A stretch of 57,410 nt of DNA from a virus (IMGVR_UViG_3300006026_000016:1-57410); one strand, 5' to 3'; counted from the first letter of the stretch, positions 14,821 through 23,711 are shown. Notes: generated by a model not told the origin, from the sequence alone. Program-made: numbers and translations.

Positions 14821-17526
14821 TTAATCATTAAAATTAAATAAACTATGGAATGTATTGCTGGTATCTGTTGCTGACAAATCCCATTTAAGTACATTCAATA
14901 AGTTTTCTACTTTCTTATCAACAACTGCTTCTTCCATTGAATCTTCATCAAAGGGTAGTTGTTTAAACCATTCTGGTATATGCATTTCATCTGTTGGATA
15001 TGCAATACTAGTATATCCCATAGCATTACTTTTAAGCCTGCATACAATAACTTTCATACCATCTGTTATTTGCATACTGTATTGATCGCTATTTGCTTTT
15101 AGCATATTATTCCAATTAATACTTGCTCTAACATGCCCGGGGATCATTATTTTCTTTTCGTCTTTGAGTTTTTCTAACTTGTATAAACTAGCACTTTTGT
15201 TCATACTAAATGCTTTATTATATGCTTCTGTGTAGTATGTTAAGTTGTTTACACGTTTTGGCATACCTTTACGCCAAGGGTCCATTGCTTTAAACTCTTT
15301 CTTAAACTCTCTAACATTTGCTAAAACCTTTGTTTCACCATCGCCATTTAGTGTTTGCCCTAATATGTCTGATAAAAAGTCTTGCACAAACTCTGGAGTA
15401 TCTGACCTCTTAAGGTCTAACCCCATTACTTTAAGTTTACCACCTTCGGGTTGATACCCTTCTAAATCTAATACATTAATAGCATATCTTTTCTTTGTAA
15501 TAAAGATGCCGGCTCTACCAACTACTTCTCTGCCGGCTTTAAGTATATTACCTTGGCTAGTTGAAATGTTAAATGAATTTTTTGCAAATAAAGGGAAAGA
15601 ATCACTAACGGTATCTGATATAGTATCATATAATTTAATTGCACTATCCATGTCTAATTCAATGTCTTGCTTTTTACTAATCTCATGAGCACTAAAATAC
15701 ACTGAGTCAGTATCACCATATACTATTGTATCTCCAGTATGATCATACTCGCCTGTGAGCATTTTGTTTGTCTCTGCTCCCATGTGTCTAGTGATTGCAC
15801 GACCAGTAAGTGTAGTACTTTGACCTATCCTGTGGTCAAAGAACCTACTACCTGGATTACAAATAGCACCATATGTACTGTTAAGTAGAATCTTTCTGAC
15901 TAACTGTCGCTTATCCCAAAATGCTATGTCTTCTGGCGTTGTTGCTTTTTTCTTTTTAGCCTGTAACTCTTGTCTTTCTGCATACCATCTCTCCAATAGT
16001 CCTGGTATAATACCTTGTACATCTGTTCTGTATATAGTACCATTTGCACTAATGCACCAAGGCTCATCACTGTTAAACAGCATGTTATATACATCAGCAC
16101 CTTTGACACTAACTTCTCTTTTATCTTCTAAATCTAATATAAGTGGCTTATCAATATCTTTAGCCATTACCATTTCATATTCATTTGTACCGAACTTACC
16201 TGCCCAGGCATCTGCAAATGACTTCTTCTCAATTTGCATTTTTTCTGTAATTTCTTTGTCTGTGTACTCTTGTCTTAGTTGCCCAACAATAGTTTCAGGA
16301 GCCATATTCAGTGCTCTAATAACACTTGGATACAGACTGTTTATATCCATTGATCCTATCCATTCATGCATACCTTTCTTAGGAAATGCCACATAGGCAC
16401 CTGCAACTGTATTCCCCCATGGATTCTCAGAATCTTTGTTTCGCTTTCTATCTGGTATAACCATACCGCGTCTGTGTGCTTCATTGATAATAGCAGAGTC
16501 AATTGTTTGTACCGCTCCCATTGTTACTGGAAGTAATACTGTATTCTGATGAGCAATCTCACTAGCAAGACTAATAAATTGTAACTTGTCGTCTAACTTT
16601 TTAAGTAGCATTGTGTCTTGAATATTGTATTCTAAAAACAATTCAAAGTCATGATTGTAAAGTCTATCAAGCGAACCATCATATACAACCTTCTTTTCAC
16701 CTACTTCCATTTCGCCAATGTAGTCTAGTCTATAACTATGGCGTTCTTCGTAGTTGTATTTTCTATACAGTTGCATATAGTCTAAATGCACACGACCTAC
16801 TAGATCATATGTTTGTGTTTCTCTACCGTGATTGATGTATTCTCTTTTAACAATATTCTTATCAAGTAAACACAGACGCCTTGTTTCGCTTTTACCTAGT
16901 ACTTTGATAATTCTGTTTACGGTATAAGGAATATCATAACCTTCACTGTTCCAACCACTTAGTATATCAGCATCATCAATGAGGCTAAGGAAAGCATCTA
17001 ACATTGCTTTCTCGCCACCAAATAGTATTGTATCGCCTACATTATCTGCAATCTTTTGTGCTTGTTCCCAATTAAGTGTTTTAGGTGGAACTGCTAAACA
17101 TACTATTTTATCCATCCAGTCTAAGTAAACACTGATACTAGTGATAGGCATAAATGCATCTTCAGGAGAACTATAACCTCTTTCAGGGTCAAAGTCTACC
17201 TCAATATCAAAAAAGCATTTGTGTAAGTCTGGTGCATCAACACCCAAGTAATGATCTGCTAATACTCTATTAACAGGCTTTAGGTCGCTTTCGTATGTTT
17301 GTTTGTTTTGATATAGTGCTACATTGCGTTTAAAGTCTTTCCAGTTGTTTGCTGTAATCTTGCTAACTGGGTCACCGAATACACTATGCTGTTTGCCTTT
17401 TGGATCATCTACATAAAAGTAGTACCGCATAGGGTGATCAATGATCTTACGTTCGCCTTCTTTTGTTCGCTCGACTACTCTTACTATGCCTTTGTTCTGT
17501 TCAAAAACTGCGTCAACGTAACTCAT
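14821..17526 (-). CDS. 43: Family B DNA polymerase (gp43-like)
   Basis: A 901-residue replicative polymerase with proofreading, the T4 gp43 size. Exonuclease motifs are CFFDIEVDFDPE (Exo I) and ILSGWNSEGYDIPY (Exo II), with the NIQDT region following. Polymerase motifs are MDINSLYPSVIRALN (motif A), KILLNSTYGA (motif B) and VYGDTDSVY (motif C, with both catalytic Asp residues). It copies the phage genome with the gp45-type clamp. It overlaps the small upstream gene by 14 nt and belongs to the unit driven from 17780-17807. Confidence 0.98.
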   Translation of the reverse strand: MSYVDAVFEQNKGIVRVVERTKEGERKIIDHPMRYYFYVDDPKGKQHSVFGDPVSKITANNWKDFKRNVALYQNKQTYESDLKPVNRVLADHYLGVDAPDLHKCFFDIEVDFDPERGYSSPEDAFMPITSISVYLDWMDKIVCLAVPPKTLNWEQAQKIADNVGDTILFGGEKAMLDAFLSLIDDADILSGWNSEGYDIPYTVNRIIKVLGKSETRRLCLLDKNIVKREYINHGRETQTYDLVGRVHLDYMQLYRKYNYEERHSYRLDYIGEMEVGEKKVVYDGSLDRLYNHDFELFLEYNIQDTMLLKKLDDKLQFISLASEIAHQNTVLLPVTMGAVQTIDSAIINEAHRRGMVIPDRKRNKDSENPWGNTVAGAYVAFPKKGMHEWIGSMDINSLYPSVIRALNMAPETIVGQLRQEYTDKEITEKMQIEKKSFADAWAGKFGTNEYEMVMAKDIDKPLILDLEDKREVSVKGADVYNMLFNSDEPWCISANGTIYRTDVQGIIPGLLERWYAERQELQAKKKKATTPEDIAFWDKRQLVRKILLNSTYGAICNPGSRFFDHRIGQSTTLTGRAITRHMGAETNKMLTGEYDHTGDTIVYGDTDSVYFSAHEISKKQDIELDMDSAIKLYDTISDTVSDSFPLFAKNSFNISTSQGNILKAGREVVGRAGIFITKKRYAINVLDLEGYQPEGGKLKVMGLDLKRSDTPEFVQDFLSDILGQTLNGDGETKVLANVREFKKEFKAMDPWRKGMPKRVNNLTYYTEAYNKAFSMNKSASLYKLEKLKDEKKIMIPGHVRASINWNNMLKANSDQYSMQITDGMKVIVCRLKSNAMGYTSIAYPTDEMHIPEWFKQLPFDEDSMEEAVVDKKVENLLNVLKWDLSATDTSNTFHSLFNFND

Positions 17527-17773
17527 TTAATTTGTCCGAATATTTTAACATAAATTTATATTTGCTTGCCTCTGTTATAAACTTTGCATATACTTTTGCA
17601 ACTGGTTTATAACTGCTTTCAAAGTCTACTTCTTTAGAAAAGGTTGCTTCTTCACCAAATGCAAAGAAAGGAATCATTGTGTCATGCAACCTATCTTCAA
17701 AGATGTGCTCATAATCAGCATCATCTGTCCATTGCATGTCAAATAAATATACCTTTTCTATAGTCAGACTCAT
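17513..17773 (-). CDS. Hypothetical protein preceding DNA polymerase
   Basis: An 86-residue acidic protein with aromatic-rich segments (YLFDMQWTDDADYEHIFEDRLHD). It overlaps the polymerase start by 14 nt and is the first gene after the promoter at 17780-17807. It could be a polymerase-associated factor, but no family is recognised. Confidence 0.75.
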   Translation of the reverse strand: MSLTIEKVYLFDMQWTDDADYEHIFEDRLHDTMIPFFAFGEEATFSKEVDFESSYKPVAKVYAKFITEASKYKFMLKYSDKLNELR

Positions 17774-17779
17774 ATTAGT

Positions 17780-17807
17780 AGTATAACAGATAGAACTATA
17801 TTGTCAA
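17780..17807 (-). promoter_or_regulatory. Sigma70-like early promoter for the replication unit
   Basis: On the minus strand: TTGACA (17807-17802), 16 nt spacer, TATACT (17785-17780). The -10 box starts 7 nt before the ATG at 17773, so here too the transcript would begin at or next to the start codon. It is slightly less perfect than the other early promoters. Confidence 0.7.
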
Positions 17808-17833
17808 CCTGTTTTTAGTTTATTGGTCCTGTT

Positions 17834-18100
17834 TTATAAGTGGTCTTTACCAACTGCGGCTAGAATAGTTTCTAGTGCATCAAACTTATCTGTTTCATCG
17901 GTAAATGATGCCTTATGAGCAACTTTAACTGCTTTCATAAGGACTGCTGGTTTAATATCCATTTCTTCTGCTATTGCCTTAACGGTTTCTCTTAAACCAA
18001 CTTGGAGTGATTCTACTTCATAAAGGACTTGGTCTCCTTCCTGAACTAGTTTTTTAAGTCTTGCGACTTCTTCTTGATTGAATGTTTTGTTGAACGCCAT
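17834..18100 (-). CDS. dsbA: DsbA-like double-stranded DNA-binding protein
   Basis: An 88-residue helical protein similar in size and pattern to T4 DsbA and its cyanophage relatives: NQEEVARLKKLVQEG, then ESLQVGLRETVKAIAEEM, DIKPAVLMKAVKVAHK and an acidic C-terminus. In T4, DsbA binds double-stranded DNA near late promoters and modulates late transcription. It stands alone between two early promoters, fitting a regulatory role before late expression. Confidence 0.7.
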   Translation of the reverse strand: MAFNKTFNQEEVARLKKLVQEGDQVLYEVESLQVGLRETVKAIAEEMDIKPAVLMKAVKVAHKASFTDETDKFDALETILAAVGKDHL

Positions 18101-18136
18101 ATAAATCCTGTGTGTATGTTAATAATTATCTAAAGT

Positions 18137-18165
18137 ATTATACTAGAAATAAGTAATGTGGTCAA
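18137..18165 (-). promoter_or_regulatory. Consensus sigma70-like early promoter for dsbA
   Basis: On the minus strand: TTGACC (18165-18160), 17 nt spacer, TATAAT (18142-18137), lying in the 68 nt gap upstream of the DsbA-like gene. The predicted start is near 18130, giving a leader of about 30 nt. Confidence 0.8.
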
Positions 18166-18168
18166 GTA

Positions 18169-18474
18169 CTAATATTCAGTACTGGCCTCAAAGTCCCAAT
18201 CAGGTACATCTAATTCCTCTGCAAGAATTTTCGCAATCTGCGTACCTTCTTCTGCACTAATGTCATCTTGTGTTAATACCTCATATACTTGAACATCATC
18301 TGATTCATAGTGGACAACTTCTGCTTTTACTTTGTTGCCACTGCCATCAAATGATGAAAATACTTTGGTTGGAACAACACTTTGTACTATGTCAAAGAAG
18401 TCTACAATATCATCACGTGATATTTCATCCTCTACGACTATTCTTACAAAATGTTTTCTTACCTTATCTACCAT
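18169..18474 (-). CDS. Hypothetical acidic protein of 101 residues
   Basis: A mixed alpha/beta acidic protein: VRIVVEDEISRDDIVDFFDIVQ, then KAEVVHYESDDVQVYEVL, ending in EELDVPDWDFEASTEY. No family is recognised. It lies 5 nt downstream of the EF-hand membrane protein gene, probably in the same late unit. Confidence 0.75.
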   Translation of the reverse strand: MVDKVRKHFVRIVVEDEISRDDIVDFFDIVQSVVPTKVFSSFDGSGNKVKAEVVHYESDDVQVYEVLTQDDISAEEGTQIAKILAEELDVPDWDFEASTEY

Positions 18475-18479
18475 AGTAA

Positions 18480-18806
18480 TTACTTACCTTTACTAAATGC
18501 TTGAGCACCAAAGAAGGCGGCAACAATACCTGCTACTGCTACAAAGTATGTAGCGGCCATGTCACCTAGTATTTCACTTGCTTGATTTAAGCCAGCCAAT
18601 ACTGCTATTACTACTGCAAAAGGATATAACAACATACCACTTAGTGCAAACCAAGCCATGCTACGTTGAGCATCTCTCATTGCATCTAAATCTTCCAGTT
18701 CTTTTCTTTTGAACTCTAGGTACATTTGCTCTTCTGCTTTTGAAACCTTTCCATCTCCATTTGTATCAGCCGGATGATGTATTGCTGTATTACTTTCGTC
18801 TGCCAT
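18480..18806 (-). CDS. EF-hand membrane protein
   Basis: A 108-residue protein with one canonical EF-hand calcium loop, DTNGDGKVSKAEE (about residues 14-26, acidic ligands at positions 1, 3, 5 and 12), followed by a charged helix and two transmembrane helices (about 50-70 and 84-104). A phage protein of this layout could be a calcium-responsive membrane or holin-like protein. That is speculation from topology only. It lies 13 nt downstream of a fibre gene and so is expressed late. Confidence 0.8.
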   Translation of the reverse strand: MADESNTAIHHPADTNGDGKVSKAEEQMYLEFKRKELEDLDAMRDAQRSMAWFALSGMLLYPFAVVIAVLAGLNQASEILGDMAATYFVAVAGIVAAFFGAQAFSKGK

Positions 18807-18819
18807 TTATGTTCTCCTA

Positions 18820-20901
18820 CTAACTTATGACTGCTCTGTCTGTTACTCTTCTCCAGTTAGTGCCATCACTAAATGCCATTACTGGACCCCCTGTGTCATT
18901 GGTTACATAAATCATATGCCCAATGTATGCAGATGCATCAGGTACTGATAGTACTGCATATCGTGGAAACTCAACTGGTCCTCCACTTGTTTCAACTACA
19001 CCGTAATCACTATTTACTAATGCTACAACGGTATCAGTTAATAAACCGTAGTCGATTGTGTTTGTTGTTGAACTAGTAATCAATCCGTAATCGCTTACTG
19101 TTTCAAATATAGGCGATGATACAATACTTGCATCAACTTCACCGAATGTTAAATTGCCAGTAAGTTTCGCATCTATGGCACTATTTGCTCTAGCATCAGT
19201 GTAGTAAAGATTAGTTGAACCTTCTTTGATATCATCTGAATCTTGTGTTGCTAATACAGAAGTAACTCTAGCATCAGTGTAGTATAAATTTGTTGAACCT
19301 TCTGATAAATCGTCTGAATTGTTATCATCTAAATCAACTTTTACTCCACTTTCTGATTTTGTATCTTTGGCTAATGCTTTTTGCTCAAACTTACCGCCTG
19401 CTCCTTTTCTCAAAACAACTTTGTCGTTGCCTGTTCCTAATTCAATTTCATCTACAACAAGTTTTCTTTTAATACTGGTGTTTGCACTATCTGAGAAATC
19501 TATTTCATTATCTGATGTCACACTAATTGCTGTTGTGCCTATATTGATAGTACTACCACTTAGGTATAAATCATTAAATCTGTTTGAACTTGTTCCTAAA
19601 TCGTAAACTTCGTTTGCTGTGGGAACAATATTACCTGTTATGCTTACATCTTTTACACTGAATGTGGTTCCTTGTTTTCTTGTAACCAATACCATGTCAT
19701 TAGCAGTATATCCTGTATCAACACTGGATTGCTCACTGTTTACAACTGTGTTCACAGTTACATTGTCTTTTTGTGAACTGGCTCTTGGAATAACTTCCAT
19801 ATCAATTGTAACAGACCCATAAATTGTGCCTAATGTTTTGAATGCAAAAATAAATCCTGCTGTGGTTGTTTCTTTGGTCCACAGTTGAGGATCTATATAT
19901 CTAGCACCATTGTATTCTTCATCATAGGTTATAGTCCAGTTGAGATCTGGTAACGTGTTACTTCTCAATGCGGCATTAAAATAAACTGTGTGAGTTTCAC
20001 CAGCATTTTGAGCCGTCATACGACCAACCACTTGATAGTTCTGGCTGGCACCACTTGGTATAATTGTTACTACTTTTTGATATTCACCATTACTAAAGTA
20101 ACTACCATTTGAAGCACCAGTGTATCTCTGGTTAAACTTCATTATGTTTGAATTTTGGAATTCAACAGTATTGTATGTTGCTGTTCCTGTGATGCTTAAA
20201 TCTGTAAATTCATTTGAGAATGTTAAGCCACCACTGCCATCAGTTTGTAAAAACTGTCCAGCAGTACCATCTGATGTTGGCATAGTGTAAGAGCCGTTTA
20301 CAATTAGTGTGTTTGCTCTAACAACATTAGGTGCTCCATTGGGTGCTATACTTCCTGTTACATTACCACTTAGGTTACCAACAAAAGCACCAGCACTAAA
20401 TGTTTGACCATTAACTGTCCATTCGCCTTCATCTTCGTCCCAACGAAGGTACACATTACTTTCGTTACCTCTGTTTACTAATATTCCTGCGTTAGCAGTT
20501 GCGGGTTGGTTGGAAGGAAGGTCGCTGTTTAAAACTATTTCATTGTCAGCAATATTGAGAGTTTCTGTATTGATTATAGATTGAGTACCGTTTACAATTA
20601 AATTACCTGTTATGGTAACATCATTTGTAAACGTATTATCTGTATCGACTCTGGCAAAACTTGTACTATTGATACCATCTAGTGTATCAGCATCGCCTAC
20701 AGTTAGTTTGCTCCATGCTACAGAACCTTCACTTACCGTTGCAATTTTTATTAGTGTATTGCTTGAATCGAACCAAAGATCACCTGTCGAGATATTATTG
20801 ACGTCACTGGGTGCGTCAGATGTCCCGTACAGTCTAGAACCGCGTTTGCCTATTCTAAAACTGCTTTGCGAGGTACCTTTGGCATTCATTATGATTGCCA
20901 T
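18820..20901 (-). CDS. Virion surface / tail-fibre-like protein
   Basis: A 693-residue beta-rich protein, Ser/Thr/Asn/Gly-rich, with typical marine T4-like fibre modules. These include DVTITGNLIVNGT...NTETLNIADNEIVLNSDL, the tandem repeat EGSTNLYYTDARV/EGSTNLYYTDARA near residues 545-590, and a C-terminal VTNDTGGPVMAFSDGTNWRRV segment. It probably forms part of a trimeric fibre or whisker. The 590-residue protein at 23816-25588 shares the ITGDLTVNGS...IADSLLELA module, so the two are paralogous. It is expressed from the late promoter at 20987-20995 through a structured leader. Confidence 0.8.
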   Translation of the reverse strand: MAIIMNAKGTSQSSFRIGKRGSRLYGTSDAPSDVNNISTGDLWFDSSNTLIKIATVSEGSVAWSKLTVGDADTLDGINSTSFARVDTDNTFTNDVTITGNLIVNGTQSIINTETLNIADNEIVLNSDLPSNQPATANAGILVNRGNESNVYLRWDEDEGEWTVNGQTFSAGAFVGNLSGNVTGSIAPNGAPNVVRANTLIVNGSYTMPTSDGTAGQFLQTDGSGGLTFSNEFTDLSITGTATYNTVEFQNSNIMKFNQRYTGASNGSYFSNGEYQKVVTIIPSGASQNYQVVGRMTAQNAGETHTVYFNAALRSNTLPDLNWTITYDEEYNGARYIDPQLWTKETTTAGFIFAFKTLGTIYGSVTIDMEVIPRASSQKDNVTVNTVVNSEQSSVDTGYTANDMVLVTRKQGTTFSVKDVSITGNIVPTANEVYDLGTSSNRFNDLYLSGSTINIGTTAISVTSDNEIDFSDSANTSIKRKLVVDEIELGTGNDKVVLRKGAGGKFEQKALAKDTKSESGVKVDLDDNNSDDLSEGSTNLYYTDARVTSVLATQDSDDIKEGSTNLYYTDARANSAIDAKLTGNLTFGEVDASIVSSPIFETVSDYGLITSSTTNTIDYGLLTDTVVALVNSDYGVVETSGGPVEFPRYAVLSVPDASAYIGHMIYVTNDTGGPVMAFSDGTNWRRVTDRAVIS

Positions 20902-20929
20902 TCGTTACTGCTCTCCAATATGTACTTGT

Positions 20930-20963
20930 CTAGCATTCTGCTAGTCTACATGTAAACATGTAG
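20930..20963 (-). promoter_or_regulatory. Two tandem hairpins in a fibre-gene leader
   Basis: Two perfect inverted repeats lie side by side in the roughly 80 nt leader before the ATG at 20901: CTAGCA/TGCTAG with a 3 nt loop (20930-20944) and CTACATG/CATGTAG with a 4 nt loop (20946-20963). A shorter TCCT/AGGA repeat follows at 20969-20979. They may stabilise the mRNA or tune translation. Confidence 0.5.
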
Positions 20964-20986
20964 TCAAATCCTATTAGGACTTAACT

Positions 20987-20995
20987 ATATTTATC
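20987..20995 (-). promoter_or_regulatory. Late promoter (minus) of a divergent pair
   Basis: On the minus strand this reads GATAAATAT, 86 nt upstream of the fibre gene start at 20901. It is one arm of a 9 bp inverted repeat whose other arm is the plus-strand late promoter at 21001-21008. Confidence 0.75.
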
Positions 20996-21000
20996 TTTTT

Positions 21001-21008
21001 TATAAATA
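21001..21008 (+). promoter_or_regulatory. Late promoter (plus) TATAAATA, leaderless position
   Basis: A perfect TATAAATA followed by exactly 5 nt and the ATG at 21014. With T4 late-promoter spacing, transcription would begin at the A of the start codon. Confidence 0.75.
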
Positions 21009-21013
21009 TATGT

Positions 21014-21682
21014 ATGAGTACAGAATATACTAAATGGACTGTAGATAGGATACTTGATACAGCACCAATAGAAACAGACAAACTACATGTAATGGATGTT
21101 GATAACTTTATGCATCCAGATTTGTACGCACAGGTACAAAATTGCATACCATGGAATAATTGGCAAAACGAAGAATTACCAGGCAGACACGGCTATCATA
21201 TTAGTCCAGATGAATCGCAAGAAGCATTACAAATAGCCACAGAATATGTATATAATAACCAAGAGGTTTTAGATGCAATAGGTAATGTTATGAATATGTC
21301 AAGTAATGTAAACATTAATCAACCTTTTATGTGGATGGACACAAACAAAAATTCTGTTCATGATGTGCATGTAGACCACCCTTCCTATTATTATACAGTT
21401 CAGCATTCATTAGCAGACAACGATGAATTTGCACATACTGGTACAATGTTTTGGGAGGTTGATTGTGCGTATGATCGGGCAATCGATGAAGGTCTAGATC
21501 CAACTTTTGGAGAAGACAGTACATTAGTACGAATGGGGCACCAAATGCCTTACATACCTAATAGGGCATATATACTACCAAGAAGCAGTAAAGGTTGGCA
21601 TAGTTGTCCGGACCTAACAGTAGAGCCAGATACTATGCAAAGGGTTATGGTTTATTTAATTGCTACTCTTAGGAAAACTTAA
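21014..21682 (+). CDS. 2-oxoglutarate/Fe(II) oxygenase-like protein
   Basis: A 222-residue protein, one of the few plus-strand genes. VHDVHVDHPSYYYTVQHSL holds a candidate H-x-D iron-binding motif. The downstream GWHSCPDL provides a possible distal His, and DTMQRVMVYLIA a following Arg for 2-oxoglutarate. This matches the double-stranded beta-helix oxygenase order but with low overall similarity. The substrate is unknown. The gene converges with the minus-strand gene at 21669 (14 nt overlap) and is transcribed from its own late promoter, apparently as a leaderless mRNA. Confidence 0.55.
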   Translation: MSTEYTKWTVDRILDTAPIETDKLHVMDVDNFMHPDLYAQVQNCIPWNNWQNEELPGRHGYHISPDESQEALQIATEYVYNNQEVLDAIGNVMNMSSNVNINQPFMWMDTNKNSVHDVHVDHPSYYYTVQHSLADNDEFAHTGTMFWEVDCAYDRAIDEGLDPTFGEDSTLVRMGHQMPYIPNRAYILPRSSKGWHSCPDLTVEPDTMQRVMVYLIATLRKT

Positions 21683-22412
21683 CTCTATTCAAGTAAGTTT
21701 CTTTACCACGTGACATCTTGCCTTGTGTATGATCTTTAACATACCCTGTAAGTGATACACTATCGCCTACCTCAGGACCGTTAGTAGATGAAAAGAATTT
21801 TACAATATTGTGATCACCTTCTTTGGCAACATACAAGTAACTGTTACTTCTCCATATAAATTTCTTGTGAAGTATTTCAAGATTAAATGTTTCACGATCA
21901 TGTAACGTTCCAACATACCGACTGTGTTGTGCAAGTTCTTTTTCCATTTTATTAAATGCACGTTGTTTCTGCCCATTTTCATAAACACTAGGCAAACTAG
22001 CAATAATACCAATATCTTTATATTGCACAAACTCTTTGTTAATAAGACCAAGTATGGTTCTTTCAAAGTCACTGATATCTCTTTTAATTGCTTTAAGACT
22101 TAGACCTTTGAAGTATTTAATCATGTGAGCAACATTGTCACTATCAGAATCAATAACTTCGACATCTTTATAATATTTAGATAAAGTGCTTTTAATACTA
22201 TTTGTTTTAAATTTCTCAATACCTAGATGGTTATTGATTATAAAAAGGTTAGGTAGTTTTATTTGAACATCATCTGCATCAGATTCAATGTTAGCATCTT
22301 TTTTGATGTAACCACCATTAACTCTGTTTACTGCTACTGACAATGAAAGAAGATCAGTAAGACTATACTGATCCTCAAACCATTTACCTGTTTTTGCTTT
22401 TTGTATATTCAT
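21669..22412 (-). CDS. Hypothetical protein of 247 residues with OB-like C-terminus
   Basis: An N-terminal alpha/beta region of about 170 residues is followed by a beta-rich C-terminus (EVGDSVSLTGYVKDHTQGKMS...TYLNRVKF) that resembles an OB-type nucleic-acid-binding barrel. It starts within a one-base overlap of the upstream gene and is the last of a three-gene early unit. DNA or RNA binding is plausible, but the family is not recognised. Confidence 0.7.
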   Translation of the reverse strand: MNIQKAKTGKWFEDQYSLTDLLSLSVAVNRVNGGYIKKDANIESDADDVQIKLPNLFIINNHLGIEKFKTNSIKSTLSKYYKDVEVIDSDSDNVAHMIKYFKGLSLKAIKRDISDFERTILGLINKEFVQYKDIGIIASLPSVYENGQKQRAFNKMEKELAQHSRYVGTLHDRETFNLEILHKKFIWRSNSYLYVAKEGDHNIVKFFSSTNGPEVGDSVSLTGYVKDHTQGKMSRGKETYLNRVKFS

Positions 22413-22669
22413 TAAGCGGCCTCTATCATTGAAAGTGGAACACTATATGAACGACCTCGCATATCTACAATGGCCTTCTTAACATTCACTTTGGTAATAA
22501 TACCAGGTGTGCGTTTTGTTTTTTGAACAACAAATACATTGTCACCAACACTTAGACTTGCTTTAGCATTAAGTGTTTTAACAGAATTAGTAAATGCACT
22601 TAGTTCGTTAAGTTCTGACAAACTAAAGTTACCGTTTTTGATTTCTTGTTTAATTGCTAAAAGTTCCAT
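22412..22669 (-). CDS. Small protein with KOW/SH3-like barrel
   Basis: An 85-residue protein with an N-terminal helix and a C-terminal barrel (SVGDNVFVVQKTKRTPGIITKVNVKKAIVDMRGRSYSVPLSMI) of the KOW/SH3 type that commonly contacts RNA or ribosomal components. One-base overlaps join it to both neighbours. The function is unknown. Confidence 0.7.
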   Translation of the reverse strand: MELLAIKQEIKNGNFSLSELNELSAFTNSVKTLNAKASLSVGDNVFVVQKTKRTPGIITKVNVKKAIVDMRGRSYSVPLSMIEAA

Positions 22670-23049
22670 TACACATTCCTCACTAAATTTTTATCATTGC
22701 CATGTTCGATAATGTTACCTTGCTTATCTCTACCAGGAGATGTTGTAGCATGTATAATGCTGTCAAAATCTCTAATATCAATACCAGTTCTGTTAAGAAC
22801 ACTATCAATTACTCTGTCTCTCATCACTTTCATGTGAGGGACATTTATACTTACAGGGTATTCTGAACCTTCTGGATGATCAATGTTCTCTTCATGACCA
22901 TACCACATTTCTTCTAAACTAGTTAGTTGGATATTTACTGACTTGCCGTCATCTTCGTTGGCATTATAGCAAGTAAAAGAACCAATATGATATCCTGGTA
23001 CAGATACAATTTTGTCCTTGTTTTGGTTAGTTGTGTTTAAGTTTTGCAT
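22669..23049 (-). CDS. Hypothetical protein of 126 residues
   Basis: A soluble protein with no recognised motif. It starts MQNLNTTNQNKDK and ends with a charged GNDKNLVRNV. It is the first gene behind the consensus promoter at 23090-23118 and is coupled to the two genes after it. GGAGG lies 7 nt before its ATG, a strong ribosome-binding site. Confidence 0.75.
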   Translation of the reverse strand: MQNLNTTNQNKDKIVSVPGYHIGSFTCYNANEDDGKSVNIQLTSLEEMWYGHEENIDHPEGSEYPVSINVPHMKVMRDRVIDSVLNRTGIDIRDFDSIIHATTSPGRDKQGNIIEHGNDKNLVRNV

Positions 23050-23089
23050 AAAGACCTCCTACCGTCTGTGTTTGCTAAATTATGTATAT

Positions 23090-23118
23090 ATTATAGCAAA
23101 TTATAGGGTCGAGGTCAA
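23090..23118 (-). promoter_or_regulatory. Consensus sigma70-like early promoter
   Basis: On the minus strand: TTGACC (23118-23113), 17 nt spacer, TATAAT (23095-23090). The -35 box overlaps the end of the nucleotidase gene. The predicted leader is about 35 nt and contains a strong AGGAGG ribosome site. Confidence 0.85.
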
Positions 23119-23711
23119 CCTTTATCTACAATTAAATTGTATATTTCTTCCCAAGTTTTGCATACATTTGCAGTACCATCATAGTGCATATTGTGTCCAT
23201 GCTCAACTAAGATACCTTTTAGACCGGCATCAATACCCCAATCTACGTTCTGTGGTTTGTCTTCTATCCAGTATGCTCCTGGATACTTTTTACCAAATTC
23301 TAACAGTATTTGGTCTTTGTCTGCGCCTGTGTCTAAACAAATAACTTCTTTAAAACAGTCATCACCAAACAGTTTATTTAAGTTCTTAGTTCTAAGTTCT
23401 TGTGCGTAAGGGTCTAAACTCAAACTTGTAATTGCTACAAATTGATATTGATGTTGCTCGTGTAACTTCTTAACAAAGTATTGAGCATCACGAAGTGGAG
23501 GAAGAAATCCTATTGCCGCACTTTCATTAAAGTTTTTAATTACTTGATCACCAGTAGAGTCGTTTCTTAGATCAAACTTTTCTCTAATGCTGTAATGTAA
23601 CCTGTGATTTTCTACTGGAAAGTGTCCTCTGTGTTCCATCCAATTATGGAATGCAAACTCCCAGTCCAATACTACGCCATCGCAATCTGTTAATATAATT
23701 TTATTTTTCAT
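23115..23711 (-). CDS. HAD-family 5'-nucleotidase-like phosphatase
   Basis: A 198-residue haloacid dehalogenase-type hydrolase. Motif I is LTDCDGVVLDW (nucleophile and acid Asp), motif II is VAITSLS, and motif IV is YWIEDKPQN with the metal-binding acidic pair. The size and cap layout resemble 5'(3')-deoxyribonucleotidases, so it may trim nucleotide pools during infection. The frame is open five codons further, but the ATG at 23711 starts the domain and sits exactly 6 nt after the TATAAT box, so the mRNA appears leaderless. Confidence 0.8.
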   Translation of the reverse strand: MKNKIILTDCDGVVLDWEFAFHNWMEHRGHFPVENHRLHYSIREKFDLRNDSTGDQVIKNFNESAAIGFLPPLRDAQYFVKKLHEQHQYQFVAITSLSLDPYAQELRTKNLNKLFGDDCFKEVICLDTGADKDQILLEFGKKYPGAYWIEDKPQNVDWGIDAGLKGILVEHGHNMHYDGTANVCKTWEEIYNLIVDKG

